Positions 1 to 8,299 of a DNA stretch of 64,000 nucleotides are shown here, piece by piece. The DNA comes from Pedobacter sp. WC2423 (GTDB taxonomy: Bacteria; Bacteroidota; Bacteroidia; Sphingobacteriales; Sphingobacteriaceae), in the NCBI RefSeq assembly GCF_040822065.1, contig NZ_CP162005.1, positions 3,534,001-3,598,000 of the forward strand, in the 5' to 3' direction. Made by a program: the position numbers and the translations under genes. The notes under the pieces are model-generated. The model had not been told where the DNA came from. It saw only the letters and a program-made list of their open reading frames with translations, and did not search any database. Within the stretch, counting starts at the first letter, position 1, and the number at the start of each line of letters is the position of its first letter.

Positions 1-2446
1 TATTACGCCTGCTGACTGTAAGAGAATCTCAATTGAGATTAGTAAGCATCTTAACAAGAACGTAAGTGAAACGACTATTAAAAGGTTATTTGGTTTCGCT
101 GTTGTTAAACATAAATTTTCTACGTTCACCCTGACCACCCTTGCTGAATACGTTGACATTGCATCGGTTGATGTAATCAATTTACCACAACCTGGTCATC
201 CTGCAGACGAATGGAAAAATCTTAAAGATAAAGCTGACAAGATTACTCAGTTCACGTTAAAAACTATAAGAAACCGATCCGGTATCCCCTATGATATTAC
301 GATCAGCCGAAAATTCGCAGCGTACGATTTTGATGAGTTTTATGCTGGTGATTATATTTTTACCAGCGTAATTTCGCAACCTGGTTATGGGAAGACTATT
401 TTATTGAGCCATTTAGCAGAAGATCTGTTTTATAAGCAGGATGCTGCGTATAAAGATTCCACCATATTATTTGTTCAGGCCTATAACTTCTTTAGTAAGG
501 ATCATGCAAATCTTAATATGGAAGATCTGCTCAAGTTGCAGCTGCAATTAGACCCCGCTGAAAATACACTGGAATATATTAATAATATTCAGGTTGCACA
601 TGGTGGTAAGTTTATTATCATGTTAGATGGATTTGCAGAACTGATTTTAAACAAAGAGGACAAGAACCGTTTATTTGATAATATCATTAACCTGATCTGC
701 TCGCTGGAAGATTACAAGAATATCAAGTTAATGATGAGCCTGCGTTCTACAACCTGGATGAGGTTTTATGAACGCATCCGCCATTCTTCTTTCCTGAAAT
801 CGAAATGGTTCCCGGGCAATTACTTTAATCTCCATGAATTGTCCAATGTCCCTCCGCTCACAGAGAAAGAGGTAGACGTGATCATTTCTAAAATCAATTA
901 CCTGGACAATAAAGAAATCAATCCAAGACTTAAGGCTCATCTGAAATTCCCATTGCATATCCAGCTTTATTATCAGCTTAAAGAAGAAGACCCTGATTTC
1001 AACTATTATACAAACATTACTTTTTATGAGCTGGTTTCCCGTTTCATTCAGGAAAAGATTTACCGCTCAAATTATTATACAGAGAAGATCCTCTTCCTGA
1101 AAAAAATCATTCAGCTTACTGAATATGGAAAACAAACCAATGCAATAGAAAAAGATAGTTTGCTCTCCGAACTATCTGCTTTCAGAAATGCGTATATGGA
1201 ATTACTGACAGATGGTATTTTGATGGAAGAAAAGCGAACAGAGAATGCACACCCAAAAGAATATGTGCGCTTTCTGCATCCGCATTTGTTCGAGTATTTC
1301 CTTTTTGTTGAGATTCTGGAAAAGTTCCACCTCCAGGTAAACATGGACTTCTTCATTTATATCAATACGGAATATGAAGCTAATCAGGTTCGTTTCCAGC
1401 TTTTACAGTGGACTACACGTTTCCTGATTAAAACCGGCAATTTCCACGAGCTCAAATCTGTTTTCAAATTGAACCTGAATAGCTTTGAGAGTAATTACCT
1501 GATTCTGTTCATGGCCGAAGAGATTAAATACAGATCAAAGTTTAATCCCGACATCATCAGAGTACTGGACGAAAATAAGTTTCATGAGATCATCATCTCT
1601 AAACTCATCAATTTCGACTTTATTGATTCCTGCTATAAGGAAGCTGTTGCGGCCTTAATTGATATCGCCAGTAATGACGATCATTTATTGGTCTATAATT
1701 CGATATTAGGGGTTCTTGATGTCATTAAACTTGATAAAGAGGCCATCAAGGCCAGAATAAAAAACATCAGTACCTTGAATGCTGCAGACTGGATGGTCAA
1801 CCCTGTAGAAGCACTTCAAATTATTTATGCAAAGATTAATGCAGAACAACCTGCTGAAAGGAATTTGCTGGATAATATTGAGCGTTTAAGAAATGGTGAT
1901 AACCCTTTTGGGATCATGCCAGAGAATCCTATTGATCCCAGGCAAGGTATTTCTTACCTCCTGATCCTTTACGTGAACCTGTTTACTGGTGATGCCACTT
2001 CCGGCCACGAAATAATTTCTAATGTTGTTAAACTTCATCCAAGAGAATTTGCAAAAAGGACTACTTTCACTATTTATATGCTTGCTGTTTATGGAATGTA
2101 CAGTTCCAGAAGTGCCCCGGGAAAGAAAACAGATCAGATTGAGAATATCATAGTTTATTTATCCAACAGGAACTACACGAATTTTGCCAAATACCAGGAA
2201 GTGATTTTATTGATGTTTCAGGCTCAGCAATACTACAACAGAAAAGAATATGAAATTGCGATTCACCATACCAAGGAATGCCTGCTACTTTTCAGAAGAA
2301 ATAATATACTGCTGAATGCGATGTTTATGTTCAATCTGCTGATTAATATCTATACAGATCTGAAAGAATTTGATCTGGTCAATGAGTACAAGTATGAGAA
2401 GCTTTGCCTGCTTGATGAACACCAGGTTTCAAGACAGCTATTTTAA
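1..2446 (+). CDS. P-loop NTPase with HTH-like N-terminus and TPR-like C-terminus (NACHT/STAND-like), 5' partial
   Basis: The reading frame is open from base 2 to the stop at 2446 (814 codons), so the true start lies before the window; the first in-frame ATG (404) falls inside the Walker A region and cannot be the start. Codons 20-50 resemble the HTH-like segment common in Bacteroidota proteins (TTIKRLFGF, then a second conserved block). Walker A is QPGYGKT at about nt 385-405 and a Walker B-like KFIIMLDGFAEL lies near nt 608-645. The long C-terminal half is helical, and its last 80 residues look TPR-like (YYNRKEYEIAIHHTKECL). An NTPase followed by a helical repeat is the STAND/NACHT layout, seen in regulators and in some anti-phage proteins. 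The function here is unknown; NTPase identity is fairly sure, the subfamily is not. Confidence 0.7.
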   Translation, partial: ITPADCKRISIEISKHLNKNVSETTIKRLFGFAVVKHKFSTFTLTTLAEYVDIASVDVINLPQPGHPADEWKNLKDKADKITQFTLKTIRNRSGIPYDITISRKFAAYDFDEFYAGDYIFTSVISQPGYGKTILLSHLAEDLFYKQDAAYKDSTILFVQAYNFFSKDHANLNMEDLLKLQLQLDPAENTLEYINNIQVAHGGKFIIMLDGFAELILNKEDKNRLFDNIINLICSLEDYKNIKLMMSLRSTTWMRFYERIRHSSFLKSKWFPGNYFNLHELSNVPPLTEKEVDVIISKINYLDNKEINPRLKAHLKFPLHIQLYYQLKEEDPDFNYYTNITFYELVSRFIQEKIYRSNYYTEKILFLKKIIQLTEYGKQTNAIEKDSLLSELSAFRNAYMELLTDGILMEEKRTENAHPKEYVRFLHPHLFEYFLFVEILEKFHLQVNMDFFIYINTEYEANQVRFQLLQWTTRFLIKTGNFHELKSVFKLNLNSFESNYLILFMAEEIKYRSKFNPDIIRVLDENKFHEIIISKLINFDFIDSCYKEAVAALIDIASNDDHLLVYNSILGVLDVIKLDKEAIKARIKNISTLNAADWMVNPVEALQIIYAKINAEQPAERNLLDNIERLRNGDNPFGIMPENPIDPRQGISYLLILYVNLFTGDATSGHEIISNVVKLHPREFAKRTTFTIYMLAVYGMYSSRSAPGKKTDQIENIIVYLSNRNYTNFAKYQEVILLMFQAQQYYNRKEYEIAIHHTKECLLLFRRNNILLNAMFMFNLLINIYTDLKEFDLVNEYKYEKLCLLDEHQVSRQLF

Positions 2447-2460
2447 TCATTAACAAAAAA

Positions 2461-2490
2461 ACGGGTCTGCCTCTTTAGAGACAGACCCGT
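2461..2490. terminator. Bidirectional intrinsic terminator
   Basis: Arms ACGGGTCTG and CAGACCCGT pair perfectly, with an inner CTCT/AGAG stem. A run of A precedes and a run of T follows, so it works on both strands between two converging genes. Confidence 0.9.
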
Positions 2491-2518
2491 TTTTTATTGG
2501 AATTAATAGCGTTGCGTT

Positions 2519-4126
2519 CTATTTATAATCCGCAGCCAATTTTAAAGCATTATAAGCATTCACAATTCCACCTGAGATACAAATATCTGCAAACGGTACA
2601 GATTTCGGAGTTTCACCATCAGCACCTTCTATAGCTACATCGTGATTAACTTTGACTACTGATTTCATAATAATATCCTTAACCTGTACAGCAGTTAATT
2701 TAGGATAATATTCTCTGATCAGTGTGGCAACACCTGCAACTACAGGGGCAGCCATACTTGTACCATTGTAAGCTTCGTATTTTGATCCCGGTACTGTAGA
2801 ATAAATTTTTACGCCTGGTGCGAATACATCAACAGTTGTTTTCCCATAGTTAGAAAAGTCAGCTTTCAAAGTTTGATCATCAGCAGATCCCGAAGCACCT
2901 ACTACGATATAAGCTTCTGCTGTTCCACCACCCTCATATCTGCGGTCCGGGAAACTTTTTTCTACATCAAGATTTTTATTGTCATTTCCTGCGGCCTGGA
3001 TAATAAGCACATCTTTAGACATGGCATACTTAACGGCCTCATCAACGGCATTCTTATCCCATGAATAGGCTTTACCAAAACTCATATTCAAAACCTTCGC
3101 ACCATTCGCAACTGCATAACGTATCGCGTTGGCAACATCTTTATCACGTTCATCACCATCCGGCACACTGCGAACTCCCATAATCTGCACATTATCTGCT
3201 ACGCCTTTGATACCAATAGTGTTGGTACGGTTTGCAGCTATAATTCCGGATACATGTGTTCCGTGACTTGCATCAGGGCCTGTAACATCGTTATTTCCGT
3301 AATTTCTTTGTTTACTGTCTGCATAGTTATCTCCTACAAGCTCAGCTCTGGGATCAAAATCAAGATTTAAATTGTAAGCCAGCTGATCCTGATAGTGTTC
3401 CAGTCCTTTCACGATTTGTGCTTTATAGAAATCCTCATAAGTTGAATTCTGCAATTGAGAAACCATAATGTTTTTCAAACGGCCTTCCATATCAGATGAA
3501 GTTTTATAGTTCTGGAAGTCAGCTAAAGTTGGATTTTCTTTACCCATGCTCTTCACCATTGCATCCAATGCAATTTTTAAACCACCGATATTTGCAACAG
3601 CATTTTTAGCTTCATTGATTTGTTTATCGAAATCAGCTTGTGCTTTTTGGTATTGTTCAAATGCTGCTTTGTCAGCTGATTTAACGGTTTCTGCGGTTAC
3701 ACCTTCAAATCTGGCCTTATCCCTGCGCAATACACGGGTAAGTTCCAATGCTTCGTGACTTACAGACCCTTTTGCTGAACCAATAAAATTCCAGCCATTT
3801 ACATCATCTATATATCCGTTTTTATCATCATCTTTTCCATTACCAGCAATTTCTTTTTTATTTACCCAGATTACACTCAGCAAATCTTCATGTTTAATGT
3901 CGACTCCGCCGTCCAGTACACCTACAATAACTGGTGTTGATTTTTTACCTTTTAGTAATTCCAGGTATGCTTTTTCAGTACTTACACCAAATACAGAATC
4001 TTTTTTAAAGTCAAGGTTATGCCAGTTATCTTTCTGAGCCTGAGCAAAAGAGCTGAATCCTAATCCTGCTATAAGTGCGGTACTAAACAGACCACGCAAT
4101 ACAACTTTATTTTTTAATGTGTTCAT
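2519..4126 (-). CDS. Secreted S8 (subtilisin-family) serine protease
   Basis: A 535-residue protein with an N-terminal signal peptide (hydrophobic residues 9-28, cleavage likely after AQA). The subtilase triad is visible: Asp72 in VLDGGVD, His288 in SHGTHVSG and Ser457 in NGTSMAAP; Asn381 in AAGND is the likely oxyanion residue. A charged, probably helical insert of about 165 residues separates the Asp and His blocks, as in several Bacteroidota subtilases. It lacks a recognisable type IX secretion tail, so the final location (periplasm or outside) is open. It converges with the upstream NTPase gene and has its own upstream region of about 200 bases before cobA. The substrate is unknown; the family call is secure. 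Confidence 0.93.
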   Translation of the reverse strand: MNTLKNKVVLRGLFSTALIAGLGFSSFAQAQKDNWHNLDFKKDSVFGVSTEKAYLELLKGKKSTPVIVGVLDGGVDIKHEDLLSVIWVNKKEIAGNGKDDDKNGYIDDVNGWNFIGSAKGSVSHEALELTRVLRRDKARFEGVTAETVKSADKAAFEQYQKAQADFDKQINEAKNAVANIGGLKIALDAMVKSMGKENPTLADFQNYKTSSDMEGRLKNIMVSQLQNSTYEDFYKAQIVKGLEHYQDQLAYNLNLDFDPRAELVGDNYADSKQRNYGNNDVTGPDASHGTHVSGIIAANRTNTIGIKGVADNVQIMGVRSVPDGDERDKDVANAIRYAVANGAKVLNMSFGKAYSWDKNAVDEAVKYAMSKDVLIIQAAGNDNKNLDVEKSFPDRRYEGGGTAEAYIVVGASGSADDQTLKADFSNYGKTTVDVFAPGVKIYSTVPGSKYEAYNGTSMAAPVVAGVATLIREYYPKLTAVQVKDIIMKSVVKVNHDVAIEGADGETPKSVPFADICISGGIVNAYNALKLAADYK

Positions 4127-4255
4127 ATGTGTTAATTAAATTATATGCTAAACGTTAATATTGATATTTAGTTATGCCCGGCAATCAAATTTAGCTTAAC
4201 TGCGAGCTTTCACCATTATATTCAAAGGTAACGGTTTGCACCTGATTATAAATTA

Positions 4256-4283
4256 AAAAGCCAGGAATTTCTCCTGGATTTTT
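4256..4283. terminator. Intrinsic terminator after cobA
   Basis: CCAGGA and TCCTGG pair around a 5-base loop. AAAAAG lies on one side and ATTTTT on the other, so on the minus strand the stem is followed by a T-rich run just past the cobA stop. Confidence 0.75.
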
Positions 4284-4315
4284 AATTTATACTAATAAGA
4301 TTTGTATTTAACTTC

Positions 4316-5107
4316 CTATCCTTCGGAAAGTATATGATAAAAATCTCTGATGCTGTCAAAAGATGGATGTAAAGAAACTACATCACCAAAAATTAGTAAT
4401 GCAGGCGAAGAAACTTGGTGATCTTCAACCAGCTCTGCAATAGTCTCTACAACGCCAACAATTGTTTTTTCATCATGCACAGATCCATTTTCAATAACTG
4501 CAACAGGTAACCTGTCTTTTCCTTCAGCTATAAAAATTGCAGCAATCTCTCTGATTCTTTCAATTCCCATTAAAACGACAACAGTTGCTTTGGATTGTGC
4601 TGCACCTCTCAGATCCGAAGAGATCTCTCCATTTGAATTAACGCCTGACAGTACCCAGAAGCTTTCGCTCATATTTCCATAAATCATCGGGATTTTGTGC
4701 AGGCCCGGAACACCAATAGCACTGGAGATACCGGGTACAATTTCAGTTTGAATACTATAAGATTCTGCGAAATTTACTTCTTCGAAGCCTTTGGCAAACA
4801 CAAATGGATCACCACTTTTAAGCCTTACCACATGGCCGTAATTCAAAGCGTAATCAATCATTAATTTATTTACGGCATCCTGTGAGAAGGATTCTCCATC
4901 AGACTGACTTCCTACAAATATTTTAATGGCATGTTCCGGAGCATGATTCAGCAATGCGCCATTCACTAAAGCATCATACAATACAACATCTGCAGTGTTA
5001 AGCGCTTTTACTCCTTTTAAACTAATTAAATCAGGATCTCCGGGGCCGGCTCCTACTAAAGTGATACGGGGTTCCTGAATGCTGTTTTTTATTTTATTTA
5101 AAATCAT
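4316..5107 (-). CDS. cobA: Uroporphyrinogen-III C-methyltransferase
   Basis: A 263-residue SAM-dependent methyltransferase of the CobA/SumT type, which methylates uroporphyrinogen III twice to precorrin-2 on the way to siroheme (or cobalamin). The N-terminal VGAGPGDPDLISLKG (residues 18-32) and DVVLYDALV are family signatures, and the length matches single-domain SUMT enzymes. No CysG-type dehydrogenase/chelatase domain is fused. It lies 86 bases downstream of an Rrf2-family regulator on the same strand, with its own promoter and a dyad between them. This context suggests control together with sulfite reduction or iron-sulfur status; that link is inference. Confidence 0.92.
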   Translation of the reverse strand: MILNKIKNSIQEPRITLVGAGPGDPDLISLKGVKALNTADVVLYDALVNGALLNHAPEHAIKIFVGSQSDGESFSQDAVNKLMIDYALNYGHVVRLKSGDPFVFAKGFEEVNFAESYSIQTEIVPGISSAIGVPGLHKIPMIYGNMSESFWVLSGVNSNGEISSDLRGAAQSKATVVVLMGIERIREIAAIFIAEGKDRLPVAVIENGSVHDEKTIVGVVETIAELVEDHQVSSPALLIFGDVVSLHPSFDSIRDFYHILSEG

Positions 5108-5145
5108 AACCGGCTATTTTAAAGGTTTATATACTTGCTGATAAA

Positions 5146-5180
5146 CAAATATAATAAAGTCTATTTAAATAGTAGTCTTT
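5146..5180 (-). promoter_or_regulatory. cobA promoter with overlapping dyad (candidate Rrf2 operator)
   Basis: On the minus strand a -7 element TATATTTG (plus positions 5146-5153) matches the Bacteroidota TAnnTTTG consensus. Directly upstream, 5154-5180 holds the dyad AAAGACTA...TAGACTTTAT around the perfect palindrome CTATTTAAATAG (5161-5172). No TTG stands at the usual -33 position. The half-site AAAGACTA recurs in the dyad at 5901-5930. Operator function is inferred. Confidence 0.6.
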
Positions 5181-5193
5181 TTTTACAATAAAT

Positions 5194-5631
5194 TTAAAAC
5201 ATCATTTCCCCATTGCTTTCACGTGCAATAACGTCTGCTACAGAGGTTTTTGAAAGTACTTCGAGGGTAGCATCTCTGACATCAATAAATGTCTTTCTGA
5301 TCCCGCATGTTTTTTCATCATGGCACTCATCACATTTACGATAAAATTTTAAACTTGCACAAGGAACCATAGCAATCGGCCCGTCTGTTATCCTTAGAAT
5401 ATCCACCAAATATATATCCGCAGCATTCTTGTTCAGACTATAACCTCCACCTGCACCTTTTTTACTATACAGATAACCTGCATTACGCAAATCCAATAAT
5501 ATCTGTTCCAGAAATTTCCTGGGTATCATCTCCTGTTCTGCTAATCTTACGATTTGCATGGGAGGATTCTCAACGTTCTTGCCTAAAGCCACCAGTGCTT
5601 TAATGGCATATTTTGTTTTCTTAGACAACAT
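5194..5631 (-). CDS. Rrf2-family transcriptional regulator
   Basis: A 145-residue protein of typical Rrf2 length. The N-terminal winged HTH (residues 1-60) includes KYAIKALVALG, the recognition-helix region MIPRKFLEQILLDLRNAGYL and the wing KKGAGGGYSL. Near residues 90-110 it carries several cysteines (VPCASLKFYRKCDECHDEKTC), as in Rrf2 proteins that bind an Fe-S cluster or sense cysteine; the spacing is not the plain IscR pattern. It lies upstream of cobA on the same strand, so it may control siroheme or sulfur assimilation genes, as CymR/IscR-like relatives do. The target set is inferred from context and from the matching dyads at 5154-5180 and 5901-5930. Confidence 0.88.
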   Translation of the reverse strand: MLSKKTKYAIKALVALGKNVENPPMQIVRLAEQEMIPRKFLEQILLDLRNAGYLYSKKGAGGGYSLNKNAADIYLVDILRITDGPIAMVPCASLKFYRKCDECHDEKTCGIRKTFIDVRDATLEVLSKTSVADVIARESNGEMMF

Positions 5632-5679
5632 ATCAGAACAAAGTTAAGAAAAGATTTAGGTATTGATAAATGTCAAGGA

Positions 5680-5859
5680 TTAATATAACGTTTCCTCACG
5701 CAATACATAGCGATAATATAATATACTCACATTAGCTACCGAGCTTTCATGTTTAAAATAGTGTTCTTTCTTTTTACGCTTTGCCAGTTTATATTTCAGC
5801 GGCAGAAAAATAAAGAACACAGGTATAATGAAAGCAAGGTAGTTTAAAGGTAACTTCAT
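5680..5859 (-). CDS. Small basic single-pass membrane protein (candidate)
   Basis: A 59-codon frame starting at ATG 5859 and ending 48 bases before the Rrf2 gene on the same strand. The product has one hydrophobic segment (YLAFIIPVFFIFLPL, residues 7-21) followed by a strongly basic stretch (KYKLAKRKKKEHYFK), a credible inside-positive membrane protein. It is downstream of a TATTTTTG promoter-like element (plus 5884-5891) and the dyad at 5901-5930, so it could be the first gene of an rrf2 transcript. I do not recognise a family; its reality rests on the membrane pattern and gene spacing. Confidence 0.45.
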   Translation of the reverse strand: MKLPLNYLAFIIPVFFIFLPLKYKLAKRKKKEHYFKHESSVANVSILYYRYVLREETLY

Positions 5860-5900
5860 AGGACATTTTTGATTTAATCAGTTCAAAAATACCTAACATA

Positions 5901-5930
5901 AATAAAGACTATTATTTTATAGTCTTTATT
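5901..5930. promoter_or_regulatory. Perfect 12-bp dyad, candidate Rrf2-linked operator (or terminator)
   Basis: AATAAAGACTAT and ATAGTCTTTATT pair perfectly around TATTTT (extendable to 14 bp at 5899-5932). It overlaps the stop codon of the 95-residue gene, so it could be that gene's terminator, but no T-run follows. It shares AAAGACTA...TAG-CTTTAT with the cobA dyad and sits just upstream of a TATTTTTG element on the minus strand, which favours an operator. Confidence 0.55.
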
Positions 5931-6213
5931 TAATAAATTCTTCGTAGAAGTTATCAGGAGCCTGCTCATTGATAGAATCATCATTTTTAATTGTGGCTAT
6001 CAGCGCAACCAGTTTCTTTTCCAGTCTTTCATACTCTGCTCTATGCTGTTCAGCTTTTTCAGCAGAAAGTCCATCACCTTCAACTGTTACTGAAATTTTA
6101 GCCTGTAAATAAGCATTATAAGTCTCAGCGGTTTTTTCTGCCAGGGAATGCAGCATTTCTTTATAAGTCATAGGAGTTAAATTAAGTTTATAAATCTTAA
6201 TAACGTTTGCCAA
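5926..6213 (-). CDS. Hypothetical protein, 95 residues
   Basis: A small soluble, mostly helical and acidic protein; the middle (residues 40-80) looks like a coiled helix rich in Glu, Lys and Ala (SAEKAEQHRAEYERLEKKLV). There is no signal peptide or membrane segment. The stop codon lies inside the dyad at 5901-5930. It is separated from the rrf2 side by that dyad and a promoter-like element, so it may be an independent unit. I do not recognise the family. Confidence 0.6.
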   Translation of the reverse strand: MANVIKIYKLNLTPMTYKEMLHSLAEKTAETYNAYLQAKISVTVEGDGLSAEKAEQHRAEYERLEKKLVALIATIKNDDSINEQAPDNFYEEFIK

Positions 6214-6406
6214 CAGGATTTGTTCTGATGAAATTGCTGTGTTATGGGGGCAGACTGTAGAGAATGTCTACACCATTATTTTGGGGCATAAACCATAAAC
6301 AGCTAAACTAAAGCGTATTAACTATTTTCTGGCACGCTGGCATCATTATGATACCTAGCTAAACAGAATTAGTTAATTAGAATTTTTAAATTTAAATAGA
6401 CAGAAT

Positions 6407-6874
6407 ATGAGAAGTTTCATTTTATCAGCAGCAGTTTTAGCAATCGCAGGAGTATCAACAGTTAAAGCAAATGAAATTAAAAACCCAATTGCAATTCAAT
6501 CAGATAGCGCAGCTTATTCAGTTAAATTAGATAGCACAGCTAACACATTCAGAACAGACAGTGCAGCTTATACAGTTGCAGCAGATAGCGCAATAAATAC
6601 AGTAAAAACAGACAGCGCAGCTTTTACAGCAAGACTGGATAGTACTGCTAACACAGTGAAACAAGATAGTTCAGCTAAGGTACCAGTGAAAATTGAAGCC
6701 TTACCTGATCCGGTAAAAGCGACTTTAAAAGCTGATGCTTATAAAGAGTGGACACCAACTACAGCTTTTTTAATTACTAACGCTGATAAATCAACTTATT
6801 ATCAAGTAGATGTTAAAAAAGCCGATAAAGTAGCCTTCTTAAAAGTAGGTGCTGACGGCGTAGTTCAACAATAA
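6407..6874 (+). CDS. Secreted protein with 9-residue DS-repeats and a PepSY-like C-terminus
   Basis: A 155-residue protein with a clear signal peptide (ILSAAVLAIAGVSTVKA). Residues 33-95 are seven 9-residue units beginning with Asp-Ser (DSAAYSVKL, DSTANTFRT, DSAAYTVAA, DSAINTVKT, DSAAFTARL, DSTANTVKQ, DSSAKVPVK), also visible as an 18-residue higher-order period. The last 60 residues (LPDPVKATLK ... YYQVDVKKADKVAFLKVGADG) resemble the PepSY-like fold of small Bacteroidota periplasmic proteins. The gene stands alone with its own terminator. The role is unknown; the domain assignment is by resemblance only. Confidence 0.75.
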   Translation: MRSFILSAAVLAIAGVSTVKANEIKNPIAIQSDSAAYSVKLDSTANTFRTDSAAYTVAADSAINTVKTDSAAFTARLDSTANTVKQDSSAKVPVKIEALPDPVKATLKADAYKEWTPTTAFLITNADKSTYYQVDVKKADKVAFLKVGADGVVQQ

Positions 6875-6904
6875 TTGCTACACACAATAAAATATAAATA
6901 ATAT

Positions 6905-6929
6905 AAAAGCCGGAAGTTCTCCGGCTTTT
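6905..6929. terminator. Intrinsic terminator
   Basis: AAAAGCCGGA and TCCGGCTTTT pair perfectly around a 5-base loop directly after the repeat-protein gene. Confidence 0.9.
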
Positions 6930-6968
6930 GTATTTTTGCCGTATAATCAAAAAGCGAAGCGGATACTT

Positions 6969-8297
6969 ATGGCGAAAATACTTATTATTGAAGATGATCT
7001 GACGTTCTCGCAGTTGTTAGAAGGCTTTCTTAAAAAGCATGGTCATGAACCTCATGTTGTTCATGATGTCAAAAGTACTTTCAAGCTCATTTCGCAGCAC
7101 AATTTCGAACTCTTTCTGATAGATTATCGTCTTCCTGATGGAACTGGACTTGATGTGCTCGCACATTTGCGGGAAAACGGATTAAATTATCCGGTGGTGA
7201 TCATGACCAGTTTTAATGATGTAAGAACTGCGGTAAAATCAATCCAGCTCGGTGCAATAGATTATATTACCAAGCCTGTGAATCCGGATGAACTGCTGAT
7301 GATCATCAAAGGCGCTCTCGAGAAAAAGGAAGAAAAGAGCCAGCCTGCTTCGGTTGAACATGAGGATTTCATTAAAGGAAAAAGTACAACAGCCGATAAG
7401 CTGTATGCCCATATAGATCTGGTTGCTCCAACAGACATGTCTGTAATTATTCAGGGAGAAAGTGGTACGGGTAAAGAATATGCAGCCCGCACCTTACATA
7501 CCCAAAGTAAACGTAACACTAAACCTTTCGTTGCAATTGACTGCGGGGCTCTTTCTAAAGACCTGGCTGCAAGTGAACTGTTCGGCCATGTTAAAGGTGC
7601 TTTTACAGGCGCTGTGAATGACAAAAAGGGACAATTCGAAGCTGCTGAAGGGGGTACTTTATTTTTGGATGAAGTAGGAAACCTGAGTTATGAAGTTCAG
7701 GTAAAACTGTTAAGAGCTTTACAGGAAAGAGTGATCCAGCCTTTGGGCAGTACTAAAAAGATCCCGGTTAATGTGCGCATTATCACAGCAACCAATGATG
7801 ACCTGTTAACCAGCATCCAGAATGGTGAATTCCGCGAAGATCTGTATCACCGTTTAAACGAGTTTAAAATTCTTTTACCTGCTTTACGCGATCGTGGTAA
7901 AGACCTGGAGTTGTTTATCAATCATTTTATCAAACTTTCCAATACTGAACTGGATAGAAATGTACAACATCTTTCCGGCCCGGTTAAAGATCTGCTTTTG
8001 CAATATGACTGGCCCGGGAACTTAAGGGAACTGAAAAACGTAATCAAAAGGATGGTTTTACTGACCCCTGCTGATACTGCAGGTATTGAGTCTCTGCCAG
8101 ACGAAATGATACTAGCCATTAAACAAACTCCTAAACCAGGTGGCTCAGACCTTAAAGCGATCAATGAAAGCAATGAGAAAACACTGATCCTGGAAACACT
8201 GATTAAGGTGAAGTACAACAAATCAAAAGCAGCAAAACTGCTTAATATAGACAGAAAAACGCTTTACAGTAAAATGGAGCGTTACGAGATTGAATAA
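6969..8297 (+). CDS. NtrC-type sigma-54-dependent response regulator
   Basis: A 442-residue regulator with three domains in order. The receiver (1-120) has phospho-acceptor Asp52 in LIDYRLPDG. The AAA+ sigma-54 activator domain has Walker A GESGTGKE near 156-163, the sigma-54 contact motif GAFTGA near 215 and Walker B GGTLFLDEVG. The Fis-type HTH lies at the C-terminus (SKAAKLLNIDRKTLYSKM). I place the start at ATG 6969 (MAKILIIEDD); an earlier in-frame start at 6936 lies right behind the preceding terminator and would add an atypical 11-residue leader. The gene ends 2 bases from the convergent hybrid kinase, its likely but unproven partner. Targets would need -24/-12 promoters. Confidence 0.93.
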   Translation: MAKILIIEDDLTFSQLLEGFLKKHGHEPHVVHDVKSTFKLISQHNFELFLIDYRLPDGTGLDVLAHLRENGLNYPVVIMTSFNDVRTAVKSIQLGAIDYITKPVNPDELLMIIKGALEKKEEKSQPASVEHEDFIKGKSTTADKLYAHIDLVAPTDMSVIIQGESGTGKEYAARTLHTQSKRNTKPFVAIDCGALSKDLAASELFGHVKGAFTGAVNDKKGQFEAAEGGTLFLDEVGNLSYEVQVKLLRALQERVIQPLGSTKKIPVNVRIITATNDDLLTSIQNGEFREDLYHRLNEFKILLPALRDRGKDLELFINHFIKLSNTELDRNVQHLSGPVKDLLLQYDWPGNLRELKNVIKRMVLLTPADTAGIESLPDEMILAIKQTPKPGGSDLKAINESNEKTLILETLIKVKYNKSKAAKLLNIDRKTLYSKMERYEIE

Positions 8298-8299
8298 GC

